From positions 558,001 through 622,000 of the forward strand of contig JARKIF010000029.1 of the NCBI GenBank assembly GCA_029378245.1: a stretch of DNA of 64,000 nt, written 5' to 3'. A model generated the notes under the pieces. That model searched no databases and was not told the DNA's origin. It was given only the letters and a program-made list of their open reading frames with translations. The position numbers and the translations under genes are program-made. This document shows positions 1 to 10,279 of the stretch, one piece after another. The DNA comes from Roridomyces roridus (Eukaryota > Basidiomycota > Agaricomycetes > Agaricales > Mycenaceae). How positions within the stretch are numbered: the first letter of the stretch is position 1; the number at the start of each line of letters is the position of its first letter.

Positions 1-111
1 ATGTCCAGTGGCAAGGACATGATGGGAGTACGGGAGAAGAAGCAATCGTGATTTTACATAATCGCCACGAGCTGCCTTTTTTCGCTTCGATTCCTCGTAC
101 CTACGACGTGC

Positions 112-553
112 CTAAAAATCGTAGAAAATAGGAATCTTAGTCTCCTCAGGTGCGCCAAGAACGATATACCCCTCCGTCGAAATTGCCACCTCCGTCCTTT
201 CGCATGCGAAGCAGATGCCCGAAACGGGCATCGTTAGCACCTCATTCCCGACTAGAAGAAGGCGCATGTCAGCGCATTTCACTGGCTTTGAAGGATTGGA
301 GAGCTTACAAGTCACAGCGGTGACCCTCTGGCACAAAGATTTCTTGAACATCTGCGGAGAGAGCAGGATGGCGATGGCATCGGGCTCGACGATGAAGCCG
401 CATGCCTCTGGGGGGGCGGAATTCAATGGCTAGAAGTCGAGTCAGCACAGGTAGGTTTTGGGTTGATAAGATCGTACCAGTGCCATTGCCCGCGAATCCA
501 TTTACACCGATAGCGCAGAGGGTGAGTGCGACAATTGCTTTCAAGTTGAACAT
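112..553 (-). CDS. Small secreted cysteine-containing protein (two exons)
   Basis: Two exons read on the minus strand, 553-478 and 407-112, separated by a 70 nt intron (GTACGA...CCCCAG). The joined frame is 372 nt, giving 123 residues plus stop. The N-terminus MFNLKAIVALTLCAIGVNGF is a textbook signal peptide (charged start, hydrophobic core, small residues before Ala). The mature part of about 100 residues contains six Cys (EACGF, SLCQ, VTCK, VKCAD, ICFAC), so up to three disulfides are possible. No domain is recognised. Size, signal peptide and Cys content fit the broad class of small secreted proteins of basidiomycetes, which includes effectors and wall-associated proteins; the function is unknown. 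A TATA-like box lies 38 nt upstream of the ATG. The exact acceptor sits in a C-rich run, so the junction residue is less certain than the rest. Confidence 0.6.
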
Positions 554-590
554 GGTAGAGGTCCTTGATATCCTCTCCTTGTTTGTCTGG

Positions 591-598
591 CTTTTATA
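591..598 (-). promoter_or_regulatory. TATA-like box of the small secreted protein gene
   Basis: The minus strand reads TATAAAAG about 38 nt upstream of the ATG at 553. The spacing leaves room for a very short 5' leader. Strong TATA boxes are typical of highly expressed or inducible fungal genes; here the assignment rests only on motif and position. Confidence 0.45.
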
Positions 599-1292
599 CT
601 GTGGTCGGGCAGAACAGGGAGAGGGTGGGAACCCAGTTCGTGGGGAACGGCCAATGAGCGCACTTGCCACGGCCCACTTGCCACGGCCTTGGAGTTCGTT
701 GACGGAAGGTGGACCGTGGCTTTACATAGTCCATTGATTCTCGATACATTATTTCCCAACATCGGCTTCATCTGCCCGAGTCGATGTCTCTGCCCAAATG
801 GCATGCGAGAAAGACGGAATAAATCAGAAGACCGGTCCCTGTCGTGGTTGGTGCATTCCTGCTTGGTTCTTGCACAGAGAACCGACGGCATGCGAGGTCA
901 AACACGGAATTGTCCCAGCGTCTGGATTTGCCTTTCAAAGCCTGAGTAAGCGAAGACAGAACAAGGATACGAACTCTTTCATATCCACGCCGTCAAGCTC
1001 GGACATTTTATCAGAACCATCGGGGTCTTTCAGTTCTGCGCGAAAGACATGTAAGCAATACGGTGCGACGCGGACCTGCACCTTCCTACGGCGGAGCCAC
1101 GGCCTGCATTCTAGGCAGTCACGCATTGTACGTCACTAGCAATTGTTGTACAGTTTTTGGGACAATTAGGCGTGTTGACGCGGCCTGCAAGAACGATCTG
1201 TCCTCCTCCAACTCTGAAGAGCCGCTTTCAAAGGAGGAAAACCATGCACAAATGCGAAACATAGTAAGTATAATTATCTCGCACAAGACCCG
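599..1292. other. Intergenic stretch, no gene recognised
   Basis: Both strands carry only short overlapping open frames without recognisable motifs. The single visible structure is a short tandem duplication of CACTTGCCACGGCC at about 661-688. It lies between the secreted-protein gene and the P1 membrane-protein gene and probably holds the promoter of the former and the 3' flank of the latter. Confidence 0.4.
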
Positions 1293-2500
1293 TCACACCA
1301 CCGTCCTCACTCCCTCCTCATACCCCGGCGGAAGCTCATCCGAAAGTCCCAGCGTCCACGGAGATGTCATCTGCGTCTCCAACCCCCGAATCCTGGCCTG
1401 AAAACTCGCATTCTGCTCCCTCAGCCTCAAAACCTCGGATCTGCTCCCCGTCCCAATGCGTACGAGTGACCCCAACGACGACGTCGGAAGTGGCTGCCGG
1501 GATTGTACATGTGCAATCTTTTCCTGAGCCGCGCGCAGCTCATTTTGCAGGTATTCGAGCCGAATCTTGCTGCGTTCTTCCGTCCCCTGCGGGGACCCAC
1601 TGTCGGAACCCCCTGTGGTAGTCATTCCGGGATAAAGAACAGAATACGGGCGCAGGACTTCTGCAGTTGGAACGCAGTCCGTGTTGAGAAACGGATCGAG
1701 AGGTGGCATTAACTCCGCCTCTCGCTGTCTTCTCCTGCGACCTTGAAAAAGCAGGAAAAGAACGACGAACGACACGATCAACACAGCCCCCACAACGATC
1801 CCGGCGACGGCTCCAGTTGGGAAAGGGTGCCTGTCGGTAGACGTAGAAGCACTAGACGCCGCGGAGGCTGACGATTGCGATACCCCGTGCTCGAAGCCGT
1901 CGAGCTGGGTACCGGCGTAGATGAGGAATTAGGTGACGCCGAGGCCGAGGAGAGGAGTGAAGCCTTCCCAGGATCTATGGAGAGAGCCAACCTAGTGGCG
2001 GCTTGCGCGTTGAAGTTTGTGGGCTGAGATAAGTTCAGCCACGGAAAAGGACTAGGAATAAAGAAATCCCTGACCGTAGGTGTGGCCGAGGCCATGGCAA
2101 CGACCCACGCCGGGAGCGTTGTAGGTCCTGGTGAAATGCACGAATGAAGTGGAGTTATGTATCAGACTACTCGGGAACTGACCAGCTGAAAGACCAGGAG
2201 ATGGGATGCTTCTACATGAGGCACAGTTACCGTGGGGTTCAATGGATTAGAACACGAGCCAACTTACTGGATGGGAGGTGCATTTTCCTCACAGCCTAAG
2301 GTTTCGCCAGAATAGGTACTCCAGCTGCAAGCAGTCAGTCAGTTCCTGCTTCGAAATTCCACTGAAGTGCAAGCAGCGCACTTTAGTGCCTCCGCGTTTT
2401 TACAATCACGGCACGCTTCATCCAAAAAGTATGAGACCGCGGTACAACCGCATTGTTCTTGTTTTGTTTCCTCCTGGGAGGTGAAGAAACAAACGTCGAC
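1293..2500 (-). CDS. Single-pass membrane protein, paralog P1 (CxC ectodomain, Ser-rich stalk, coiled coil, PPxY)
   Basis: Member of a four-gene family in this window. Reading 2500 to 1293: an exon with CGCTAVSYFLDEACRDC (CxC...ACxxC); a small exon (2324-2268) with SWSTYSGETLGC followed by a GTAAGT donor; then LPAWVVAMASATPT, a 51 nt intron, PTNFNAQAA, a Ser/Thr-rich stalk, one membrane span (GAVAGIVVGAVLIVSFVVLF), an Arg-rich stop-transfer stretch, a coiled coil with the LREQNASFQARI pattern and the C-terminus LPPGYEEGVRTVV, which holds a PPxY motif. The stalk switches frame at about 1880-1900 (STG to VSQSSASA) with no plausible intron, so P1 carries a one-base frameshift, real or from sequencing. 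The 5' exon with the signal peptide was not located, so the upper limit is approximate. The topology resembles fungal wall-stress sensors, but no homology to them can be shown here. Confidence 0.6.
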
Positions 2501-3214
2501 CGAGACCTCACATGGTCCGACACCGGAGTCATTATCGAGCTGAAAACGATAATAGTAAAAGTCAAGAGACGGAGATCAAAAAAGAGAAGCGTACCGGGCC
2601 ATGGGGACAAATGGGCTCGGTATCATTGTCCCGCGCTTGTACCACTCCTTCTACCCGTAGGAATCCACCCATAGCTTCTCCCAGTGAATACCGAAGAGAT
2701 TATCAGCGCCGGAGTCGAGTCAAAATGCCAACGCGATATTGAAATTGGCCCGAGGCCAAGGAACGCGGCGCTGCCCCACACGATGATGGGAGGGAAGAAT
2801 GAAGGTGCAATTCACGGAGTAACCACGATTGTTATAATACAATGCCCAACGGAAGCAATCCACGGGTATCGGGAGTGCATCAGTGTTGTTCTGTTTCCGG
2901 ACAACAAGGTCTCCAATGAGGATGATTCTTGGCATGATTGTTGCATTCGCCTTCTTCGACGGGAGTTGCTCGGGGTACAGTACCACAGGTATCTATGCCG
3001 CGTGGACAATCCCCGCAGCGAAGACGCATCAGAGGCACGGCCACAAGCCGATGACGCGATTGACTCGCCCCCAGCCTCTTGAATTCCACAGCAAGACGGA
3101 CGAGATTCAGGACGACATGAAGGTAGGAAAAAAGCCCGACGGATCAAATTCAATGACTCGCTTCCGAAGATATCCCCTTCTGGCTCACCCTCCGGCCTGC
3201 CTCTCACCGTCATC
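2501..3214. other. Intergenic stretch between P1 and the disrupted transcription factor
   Basis: The left part should contain the missing first exon and promoter of P1 on the minus strand, and the right part the promoter of the plus-strand transcription factor. No signal peptide exon, repeat or RNA gene could be identified with confidence. Confidence 0.3.
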
Positions 3215-4834
3215 ATGGATTCGACCCCAAAAGACACGAAACGCCGGAGAAGAACAAACGGGTCTTGCGAGGGATACAAACGGCGAAAGAGTGTGTCTCC
3301 GTCTGTCTCTGCGTCCCAAAACTGCTCCTGACTGGGTTCCCACTCACAGTCCGATGTCGGTGACCTGATGAGCTGAGCGCGTCCTTGTCCTCACGCACCT
3401 ATTGTAGGCGACGCCGAGCAGACACTGGGTAAAAGATGCTCCAACTGCCTTGCTTCCAACTCCGAGTGCATCGTTTCTATCACGGTACAGTCTGTGGTAG
3501 GCCAGCCGGCGGATCTTGCCATGTCCCAGCAGGTGGAGTCCAATGTCTCCGGCCATACTAAGTGGACAATTCCTGTAGAATTCAGCTCAACGGAGCATGT
3601 CCTCGAAGGAGCACGTCGCCCAGCTCGTCTCCCAAGGCCCCGCCTACATCCCCGATACAGATGTGCGTTGGATCCTCCTCGAGGTGGCCCACTACGCCCG
3701 CAGCCTCGAAAAGAATCCGGATGACCTGCAAGACGAATCCCCCTTTTCCCAGTCTGGCAGCAACACTACACCGCCGGAGCAGAAGACCTCGAAGGACGAC
3801 GGTCAATTGGATATGTACACTGAGTCGGAAAAAGTAATGGATCATGCCTGGTTCGAAATTGTTTGATGCATTGCTTCACAGCCACGCCACTTCTGGGCGA
3901 TGTTAAGGTCTTCGAAGGAAGCTTACAGTGTCTAGTATATACCCGTAAAATATTGAGTCGCCTGACCCTCTCCTTGCTGTAGCAGAGCGATCACAAAAAT
4001 GAAAGTGATCCATTTTAAAATCTGGTTTCTGTCAAATCCGCATGTTTGATCTTTTACCTGGACTCAATGCTGCAGGTGCAACTGGAAATAGGACTGGATG
4101 ATAATTCAATGTCTGTTGAGCAATTCTGGGCCCAAAAATCTGGTCTTAAGTGGGTTGGTTGTGAAGCCCTTGGTCAATGAAGTCGTGACCACTAACACGG
4201 CAAAGGTGCCCATGGCCTGCCAGTAGTCTTTAATCAGAGGTCGCAAGCATGTATAGGGCAACTCTTCCAATCCTAAGGAGGGCCCCAATGACACAGGCGA
4301 GGTGATTGTCACCACCTCACACCCTATCAGGGTCGAAGAACTTCCACCACCGTTTGGCCACGGCTCTTTGGTGGCCTCAATCTTGAAATAGGGCCTTGCA
4401 CAGTGTGAAAATCCGGCTGAATACAGTAGATGCAGGTCACTGAGTTACACCTAGAGTGTAGGAAAGGCAACTCATGCAGACGTGCATGGTGGGTGGTTGC
4501 CTGATGTTGATTTTTGCATGATCTGTATATACAACCTGAGCAAGGAGCCTCTCAACAGCCCCGATAAGCCATATTTCTGGGTCTTGATTCATCAGTTGTG
4601 CTCTTTGGGATCCTATGAGATGCCTAGAGGATGCACAGACTCGATGGTGTGGTGGTTGACCCTATGGGAAAATCCGGCCACAGATCAATGCCGAAAAACA
4701 ACACTGTCTGGTGTCGGGGCATATATGTAGCTCTGTTCCTGTACCTGGGAGATTAGATTAATGGAGTAGAGTATCCTAGGCTTCATCCTGGTCAGTTTCT
4801 GTATGGCATTGACACTCACGACACCTGAGAACAA

Positions 4835-5410
4835 CACAGGGGGCATCAGTCATGGCACATTTTTTTGTGTGCCAAGGTGGCACTTGGCACGCACTCGGCC
4901 GGAAGTTGATATCCCGGGGGGAACCCACGTGCCCACTGCCTTTGTTCTTGTGCGTGAGTTCGATTCCGTGTCTAGGTACACATTTTCTGGCCTGCCGCAT
5001 TTGACCATTACAGCCTTCGATAACTCGGTAGAGGATTCATCAGAAATGGGGAGCGCAGTGCCTGGGGTATTGAGCCAATTCAAGCTGCGGTTTGGGGTCT
5101 GTTTGGCGGTGTCATTGGGGGTGCCTGCACCAGGATCACCGTATTTGAGAAGAAAATCAAGGCAGCAGCACGTTGAGCATCCACAGTAATTTGCACATAC
5201 TTGGGGCCCCGTAAATGGATGCTTGAGGATTTTCACTATTTTAAAAGACAATACCCTCCCAATAATTACGTACTTCCTCGGTGATTGTGAATCACGGGTA
5301 ACAGATCAGACTCACACAAAATGTCCAACAACGGACCAACTGCCACCCAACTTCCGGCCAAGTGCCACCTTGGCACACAAGACAAAGTGCCATGAGGCTT
5401 GCCCCCTGTG
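4835..5410. mobile_element. Nested 576 bp element with CACAGGGGGC termini and 3 bp target duplication
   Basis: Inverted termini begin CACAGGGGGCA and stay similar for about 55 bp, including TCATGGCAC and GTGTGCCAAGGTGGCAC. CAA is duplicated at 4832-4834 and 5411-5413. The related copy of the carrier element at 18278-18290 (minus orientation) has the uninterrupted sequence GAGAACAAGTGC, which is the empty site. A 3 bp duplication with CAC.. ends resembles CACTA-type or PIF-type elements; the assignment to a superfamily is an inference. No coding capacity seen. Confidence 0.85.
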
Positions 5411-5726
5411 CAAGTGCCAAACTTTCAACCCAATGTTCAGCTTGGCAATGAAAATTGAATGGAGGACTCTGAACATTGAATTTCCACTTTTTGAGGTCAA
5501 CTAAGCTTTTCTGGCATCCATGAGTTCCCACTGACAAGTTATACCATACAGGTAGGGGATCCTGGGCACGCGGGAGGATTATTTTACCGATTTCTTCATT
5601 TGATGTTTCTGAGTCCCTGAGCAGGCCGGAAGTGCACTGATTTGGGTCACAGATGGAAAATGGAATAGTGAAGAGGAGCTGTACAACATTTGAGCTAATT
5701 TGGGTCAGTCGTTGCAGTGTTTCACG

Positions 5727-7608
5727 TAAGGCTCCAACCGTTTCGTTTCCGTTTGCGATTTTGCGCAAACAGAACGGAAACGGAAAGGAAACCGTTTGCA
5801 ACCGTTTGCGAACGGTTTCCGAACGGATAAATTTGGGGGTACCGTTTCTACAGTGCCCAGAGATGCCCAGCGGTCCCACCATGCTTTGGTGTCCACACGG
5901 AGCCAATCTGTGCAGTATCAGACTTGTTCGACGCCAATGGGGAGGGAGATTCGAAATTCATCAGGCAAGATTGGTTTGACTAAGCAACTGCCGAGAGCGC
6001 GGGGCTCGATTCCACTGGCGGTATGTGAGCTGAATTTCCCGGATCGAAGAAACTGTTTTACCACAAGTGTGCAGGCCTGCCGGGAGACTGCAAGTAGCAG
6101 TGATTTGGCTGATTATAAGCCCCCCAGGTGGGCCAAGAGAAACTGTTTCCAAACGGTTTGGGAAACCGTTTCCTATGGAGGCCCGGAGCACCGCGCTTTG
6201 AAACGCGATGATAATCCATGATGGCCGCTGTCAATGAGCATTCCGGAGTAGGACCCCGTAACCATGGGCTTATTCTGCCGTGTTCGAACATTGATTTGAT
6301 GATAGATCAGTTGATTTACCGTCGTGCCGACTCTCCAAACATACTACTTGTACTTCAAGTTTTGGAATTTGACTGTTGTGCGGAACTCCTTGAATAGTCA
6401 CAATTCTTCCTCAAGCTGGAGTGCATGATGTGCATCCCAGGATCTCTTCGAGGTATTGAACAAGTCATCGATCCGACTACTCGCTTGTGGGTGTGTTGAA
6501 TCAACAGCATAGGCATATTCATATTGGTGGACATAGGCATATCGGCGAGAGGTAGGTATGTTTGCAGATCAACCACATACTGTGGGGTAGAACGGAGCAA
6601 GGTGGAAAAAATCACAGTACTTGTTGCAACCATGTGTTGCTGTTCAAAGTTTGCGAATAGGACCCACATTCCCGCCGCCAAATAGGTTATCCATAGCGGT
6701 GCAAGCACCCTTCCCCTACTCTGGAGCGGATCATAACGGCACTAGAAATGTCTGCCGGTAGCAGCTTGTGATCAACATAGGAAACATCTGACGTGAATTG
6801 CAGAGAAAAATGTGGATCATGGTGGGAATTGATGGAGTAAATTTTGCAGGCCATCAAACCATTCAGCCCCACAGAACCCTCCTCTTGACAGAGTAGGGGA
6901 CCCTCGATGGATAGTTCACTGAATGATGAACTAGAATTACTTTTGCGAATAGGCTACCCACATTCCCGCCGCCAAATAGGTTACCCTCGATGGATAGTTC
7001 ACTGAATGATGAACTAGAATTACTCCAGGGGCTGGAGGTGCTGCGCGGCGGAGAGTTGGTAGGTGGGCAATACTATATGGGGGCGTCAATAATGGGGATG
7101 GCCTTGGTTCGTGGTTCACAACTCAGTTCCTTGTCATATCTAATTAGATTTTCAACGTAGATTCCGATCACTTGCAGCAGTTGAACAATCTAGTCGATCA
7201 AGTGGAACTAGACTTGGAGGACGGCAGTGTTCGCATTGATGCCGAGGAGGAGGAAGTATTTGTCTGGTTTGAGGATGAAGAGGGCCCGAGGACATCATTA
7301 ATGCAGATGAATAGTAATTTGACTAAGCTGTACATGCTATAAAACCCATCCATCATTCATCTTCACCGTATCAGAGTCGGCGCGATACCGCCGCATGTCA
7401 AATCAATGTTGTAATACGGAAGATTGTCCCGACGGTTACGGGGTCCTACTTCGGAACGCTCGTTGACAGCGGCCATCATCGGTTATCATCGTGTTTCAAA
7501 GCGCGATGCTCCAGGCCTCCATAGTTTCCGGGTCACGGCAAACAAAACGGAAATAAAAACCGTTCTTTTGGCACAAACAGTTTGCGAACGGAAAAGGTTG
7601 GAGCCTTA
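5727..7608. mobile_element. Nested hAT-like element, 1,882 bp, 8 bp target duplication
   Basis: The left end TAAGGCTCCAACC (5727) and right end GGTTGGAGCCTTA (7608) are inverted. The 8 bp GTTTCACG is duplicated at 5719-5726 and 7609-7616 and is single in the homologous stretch of the related carrier element (about 17959-17966, inverted), a direct empty-site control. Both subterminal zones are packed with short words related to CCGTTTCCG/CGGAAACGG (5740-5830, 6140-6175, 7550-7600), as expected for transposase-binding arrays in hAT elements. No transposase frame is visible. It also contains a tandem duplication near 6650-7025. Confidence 0.85.
6653..7025. repeat. Tandem duplication and dispersed repeat inside the nested hAT-like element
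   Basis: Two blocks recur. A block containing ATTCCCGCCGCCAAATAGG occurs at about 6653-6690 and 6945-6984. A block beginning ACCCTCGATGGATAGTTCAC occurs at about 6898-6942 and 6983-7025. Between them, 6689-6738 and 6867-6902 match 22752-22796 and 22977-23012 in sequence and order (TAGCGGTGCAAGCACC ... CCTCTTGACAGAGTAGGGGA), so a dispersed repeat is embedded here too. Confidence 0.7.
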
Positions 7609-10279
7609 GTTTCACGGCAAATAGTGTGGGTCAACCAAATGCAGAATAACAAACGGATCACATGTTCGCGTTTGACACGCCACTGAAGCCGAACAAAGCT
7701 GATTTCGGACTCTGATTTGTACCTGCTAATAGTAGCCCTCCTAGTGCTCCTACTACACCCCACAACCAGTTTCCAATGTCCCTCCATCGGGCTCGACAGC
7801 GCGTCCAATTTTCAAGATCTGGTGATCCATTACTTTTTCCGACTCAGTGTATACCATCTTAGGCGGCCCTCTCCTGAGCGCTCGATTCGCCAAGATGAAC
7901 CTAGACCCTGCTAATCCGCTCCCGTACTTTGGTAAAACGAGCCATTTGGAGCTCATCAGTACCGCCATGGAAGCTCGGGAGGGTTTTAACTCTGGAATCA
8001 CTCCCCCGCCGCCATCTGTAAACCTGTTGGCCGCCGCCCAGCCATTTCGACGCTCTCCGGTGCGTCCTCTTTTTCACTGTCTCTTCGCTTGACTCACTCA
8101 CTCCCTCAAGTGGGAAGACGAGCATTTCGGGTCCACAAAGGACCTGCTCACACCGTTAAAGTTCCCAGAGCCCGACTTGCTCCGAGATTTAGTTTCCCTT
8201 TACTTTACGCTGGTCAACCCCCTCATATTCCTCCTCCACCAACCAACCTTTGAACAATCTCTCGCCGACGGTCTGCATCTGGTTGACCACGACTTTGGCT
8301 GTACTGTCCTCGCCCTGTGCGCGCTGGCATCCAGATGCAGCGACGATCCGCGCGTCCTTGTCGAGGGCACGGATACGGCACTCAGCTCCGGGTGGCAGTA
8401 TTTCTCATAACTCAAGCCCTTTGTCAAGTCGCGGAACAAGCTCATAACGATATACGAAGGTCAAACCTTATGCGTGCGTTCATCTAACCCGTGTTTCCAT
8501 CCGCGGCTCAATAATATCAGCTGTCCGTGCTGTACAACAACAAAATGCTGGGATCCTCTCGAGATTCAAGCTGGGCTCAAGTCGGCCTGGGGTTGCAATG
8601 CCTTCAAGAAGTTGGTGTGCACAGACGGAATCGCTTCCCGGATAAATACATCTTAGAGGCATGGAAACGGGTTTTCTGTGAGCCTTCTTCTCGGATGTAG
8701 ATTCTGAAAGTTGATTTCTCCAGGGCAACTCATCTGCATGGACACCCTAGCGAGCGCATTCACCACTCGACCCATGGCAATGTCCGCTTCCGAGTAAGTT
8801 CCCCTCCCATGGTATCGGCCCTCCCTGATTTGTCGCGCTGCAGCTATGACACGGATTATCCAGCCGAATGTGATGACGACGATGAATGGTGGTACTCCCC
8901 CGATCCGACCGCACTCCCGAAGAGAGCGAACCCCTCTCTCGCATCATACACAATAGCGTACTTGAAGCTCATTGAAATCCTCGCTATGGCGCAGAAGACT
9001 CTGGTAAGTCAACGCGTTGGTTCCATTGGCATGATTCGGAATGCATTTGTGCTGGCAGTATCTAGTCAAAGAGAGCGAGAAACCCCAAGGCTGGCCGCAA
9101 AATGCCGTCGCGGCTGTCGAGTGAGCTTCCCTCTGTCATGTGCGCCCCTCAACACTCATACTGCCGCAGCTCTGCACTGAACGCCTGGATCGACGAACTT
9201 CCCGAACACTGTACGCTATTTCATACTCTCCACCCCGAGCACCTTCCAACAAGTCGCAGTACGCTGGAATCAGGACATTCAGAACCCCACATTCGCCGCC
9301 CAAAGCGCGACCCTCCATGCGCGTTACTACGGGAGTGAGTGTGAATGTAGTCCACAAGTACCACAGGGGGTTGATGACCGTCTGCAGTCCAGATCCACAC
9401 ACACCGCATCTTTATCCCCTCTTTGACGAATAAAATGGAGCCGTCTTTGTTACACGTGCGTTGAACCTCAGACCTCAACTACCCTTGTCAATCTTCTACT
9501 CCAGGACTACCCATCCCTCGCAATTTGCGCGAGCTCCGCACGCGCGTGCAGTCACGTCATGAACGCATTCGTCAGCCGGGGATCAGGAGCTGTGTATTAC
9601 CCACTCACATTTAACGCTGTGTTCGACTCTGCCCTCGTCCTGCTGCTACACGTCTGGAGCGCACCTCGGAACCGACAACAGGGTCAGTTATCGGTAGATC
9701 GACACAAGTGTTTGCAGGATGTCGAGTTGTGTCTCAGAGTGTTTCGGTTTTATGAGACGAAGTGCGGTTCCTTGCTGCGTCTATCAGTTGATGCTCATTC
9801 ACGCGCAGATGGCAAATCGCGGGCTTCCATCTGTGGGTCCAATTCGCAGTGTTCAGACTTGCTCTCATCTCCTTTCTCAGAGATATGATCACGGGACTCA
9901 TTGGCACGGCGAATACTCCCGAGTTGCCTACCAACGTAACGGAAAACTCACTCAAACGCTCGGCGGATTCCATGCACACCCAACAGTCGCACTCAAATTC
10001 AGAAGGGAGTACTGCCTTCTCCCTACCGATGCACACCGACGACCTGGGAAGAATGCCTGTATACGAGCCTTTCAACTTCAACTGGGACGTGGATAGTTCG
10101 TCGACGTATTCCGATGGGTTGGGGTACGTCCTCTCGCTCTCCGTCCTCGCGGTGTCATACGAACTTTACTTAGGTGGGATTCTGGCGATTGGAGTAATGC
10201 TCTGACGAGCGTGGACGAGCTGATTTCTGTTCTGGACAACCCTGCCCCCTCTGATACCTACTGTACAAATGAATTCTTC

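Larger units (their letters stand above)
3818..7849. mobile_element. Element A: Tc1/mariner-like non-autonomous element with TA target duplication, itself carrying two nested elements
   Basis: Terminal inverted repeats of about 27 bp start with CACTGAGTCGGAAAAAG at 3818 and end with the reverse complement at 7849, differing by one base. A TA dinucleotide duplication flanks them (3816-3817 and 7850-7851). TA duplication and a GnAAAAAGTA-type terminus are in keeping with Tc1/mariner elements; no transposase frame was found, so it is non-autonomous or decayed. Removing the element and one TA restores an open reading frame in the host gene (ATG TAT ACC ATC). It contains a 576 bp element (4835-5410) and a 1,882 bp hAT-like element (5727-7608). 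Without them it is about 1.56 kb, matching the inverted copy at 17725-19281. Confidence 0.85.
3215..10262 (+). pseudogene. Zn2Cys6 transcription factor with fungal_trans-type domain, broken by a transposon
   Basis: The ATG at 3215 opens a basic stretch (KRRRRTNGSCEGYKRRK), a mini-exon gives IRC, and the next exon gives GKRCSNCLASNSEC. Together they form a Zn2Cys6 cluster in which the second Cys is Tyr (CEGY for CxxC). A linker exon (KEHVAQLVSQGPAYIPDTD, VRWILLEVAHYARSLEKN) follows. The frame is then split at 3817 by a 4.0 kb element and resumes at 7850 with YTILGGPLLSARFAKMN. Later exons carry the middle-homology region typical of fungal Zn2Cys6 regulators: LLRDLVSLYFTLVNPLIFLLH, LALCALASRCSDDPRV, WAQVGLGLQCLQEVGVHRRN, CDDDDEWWY, LNAWIDELP and SDYPSLA-like segments up to SVDELISVLDNPAP near 10250. 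An in-frame TAA at 8408-8410 interrupts the WQYFS..LKPFVKSRN segment. Damage to the zinc cluster, the stop and the insertion together mark a pseudogene. The exact 3' end is not resolved and it runs into the convergent gene. Confidence 0.75.

Noticed and set aside
3866..7800. Transposase gene inside element A
   Set aside because: No frame longer than about 200 codons and no DDE-type signature; the longest frames coincide with inverted-repeat DNA.
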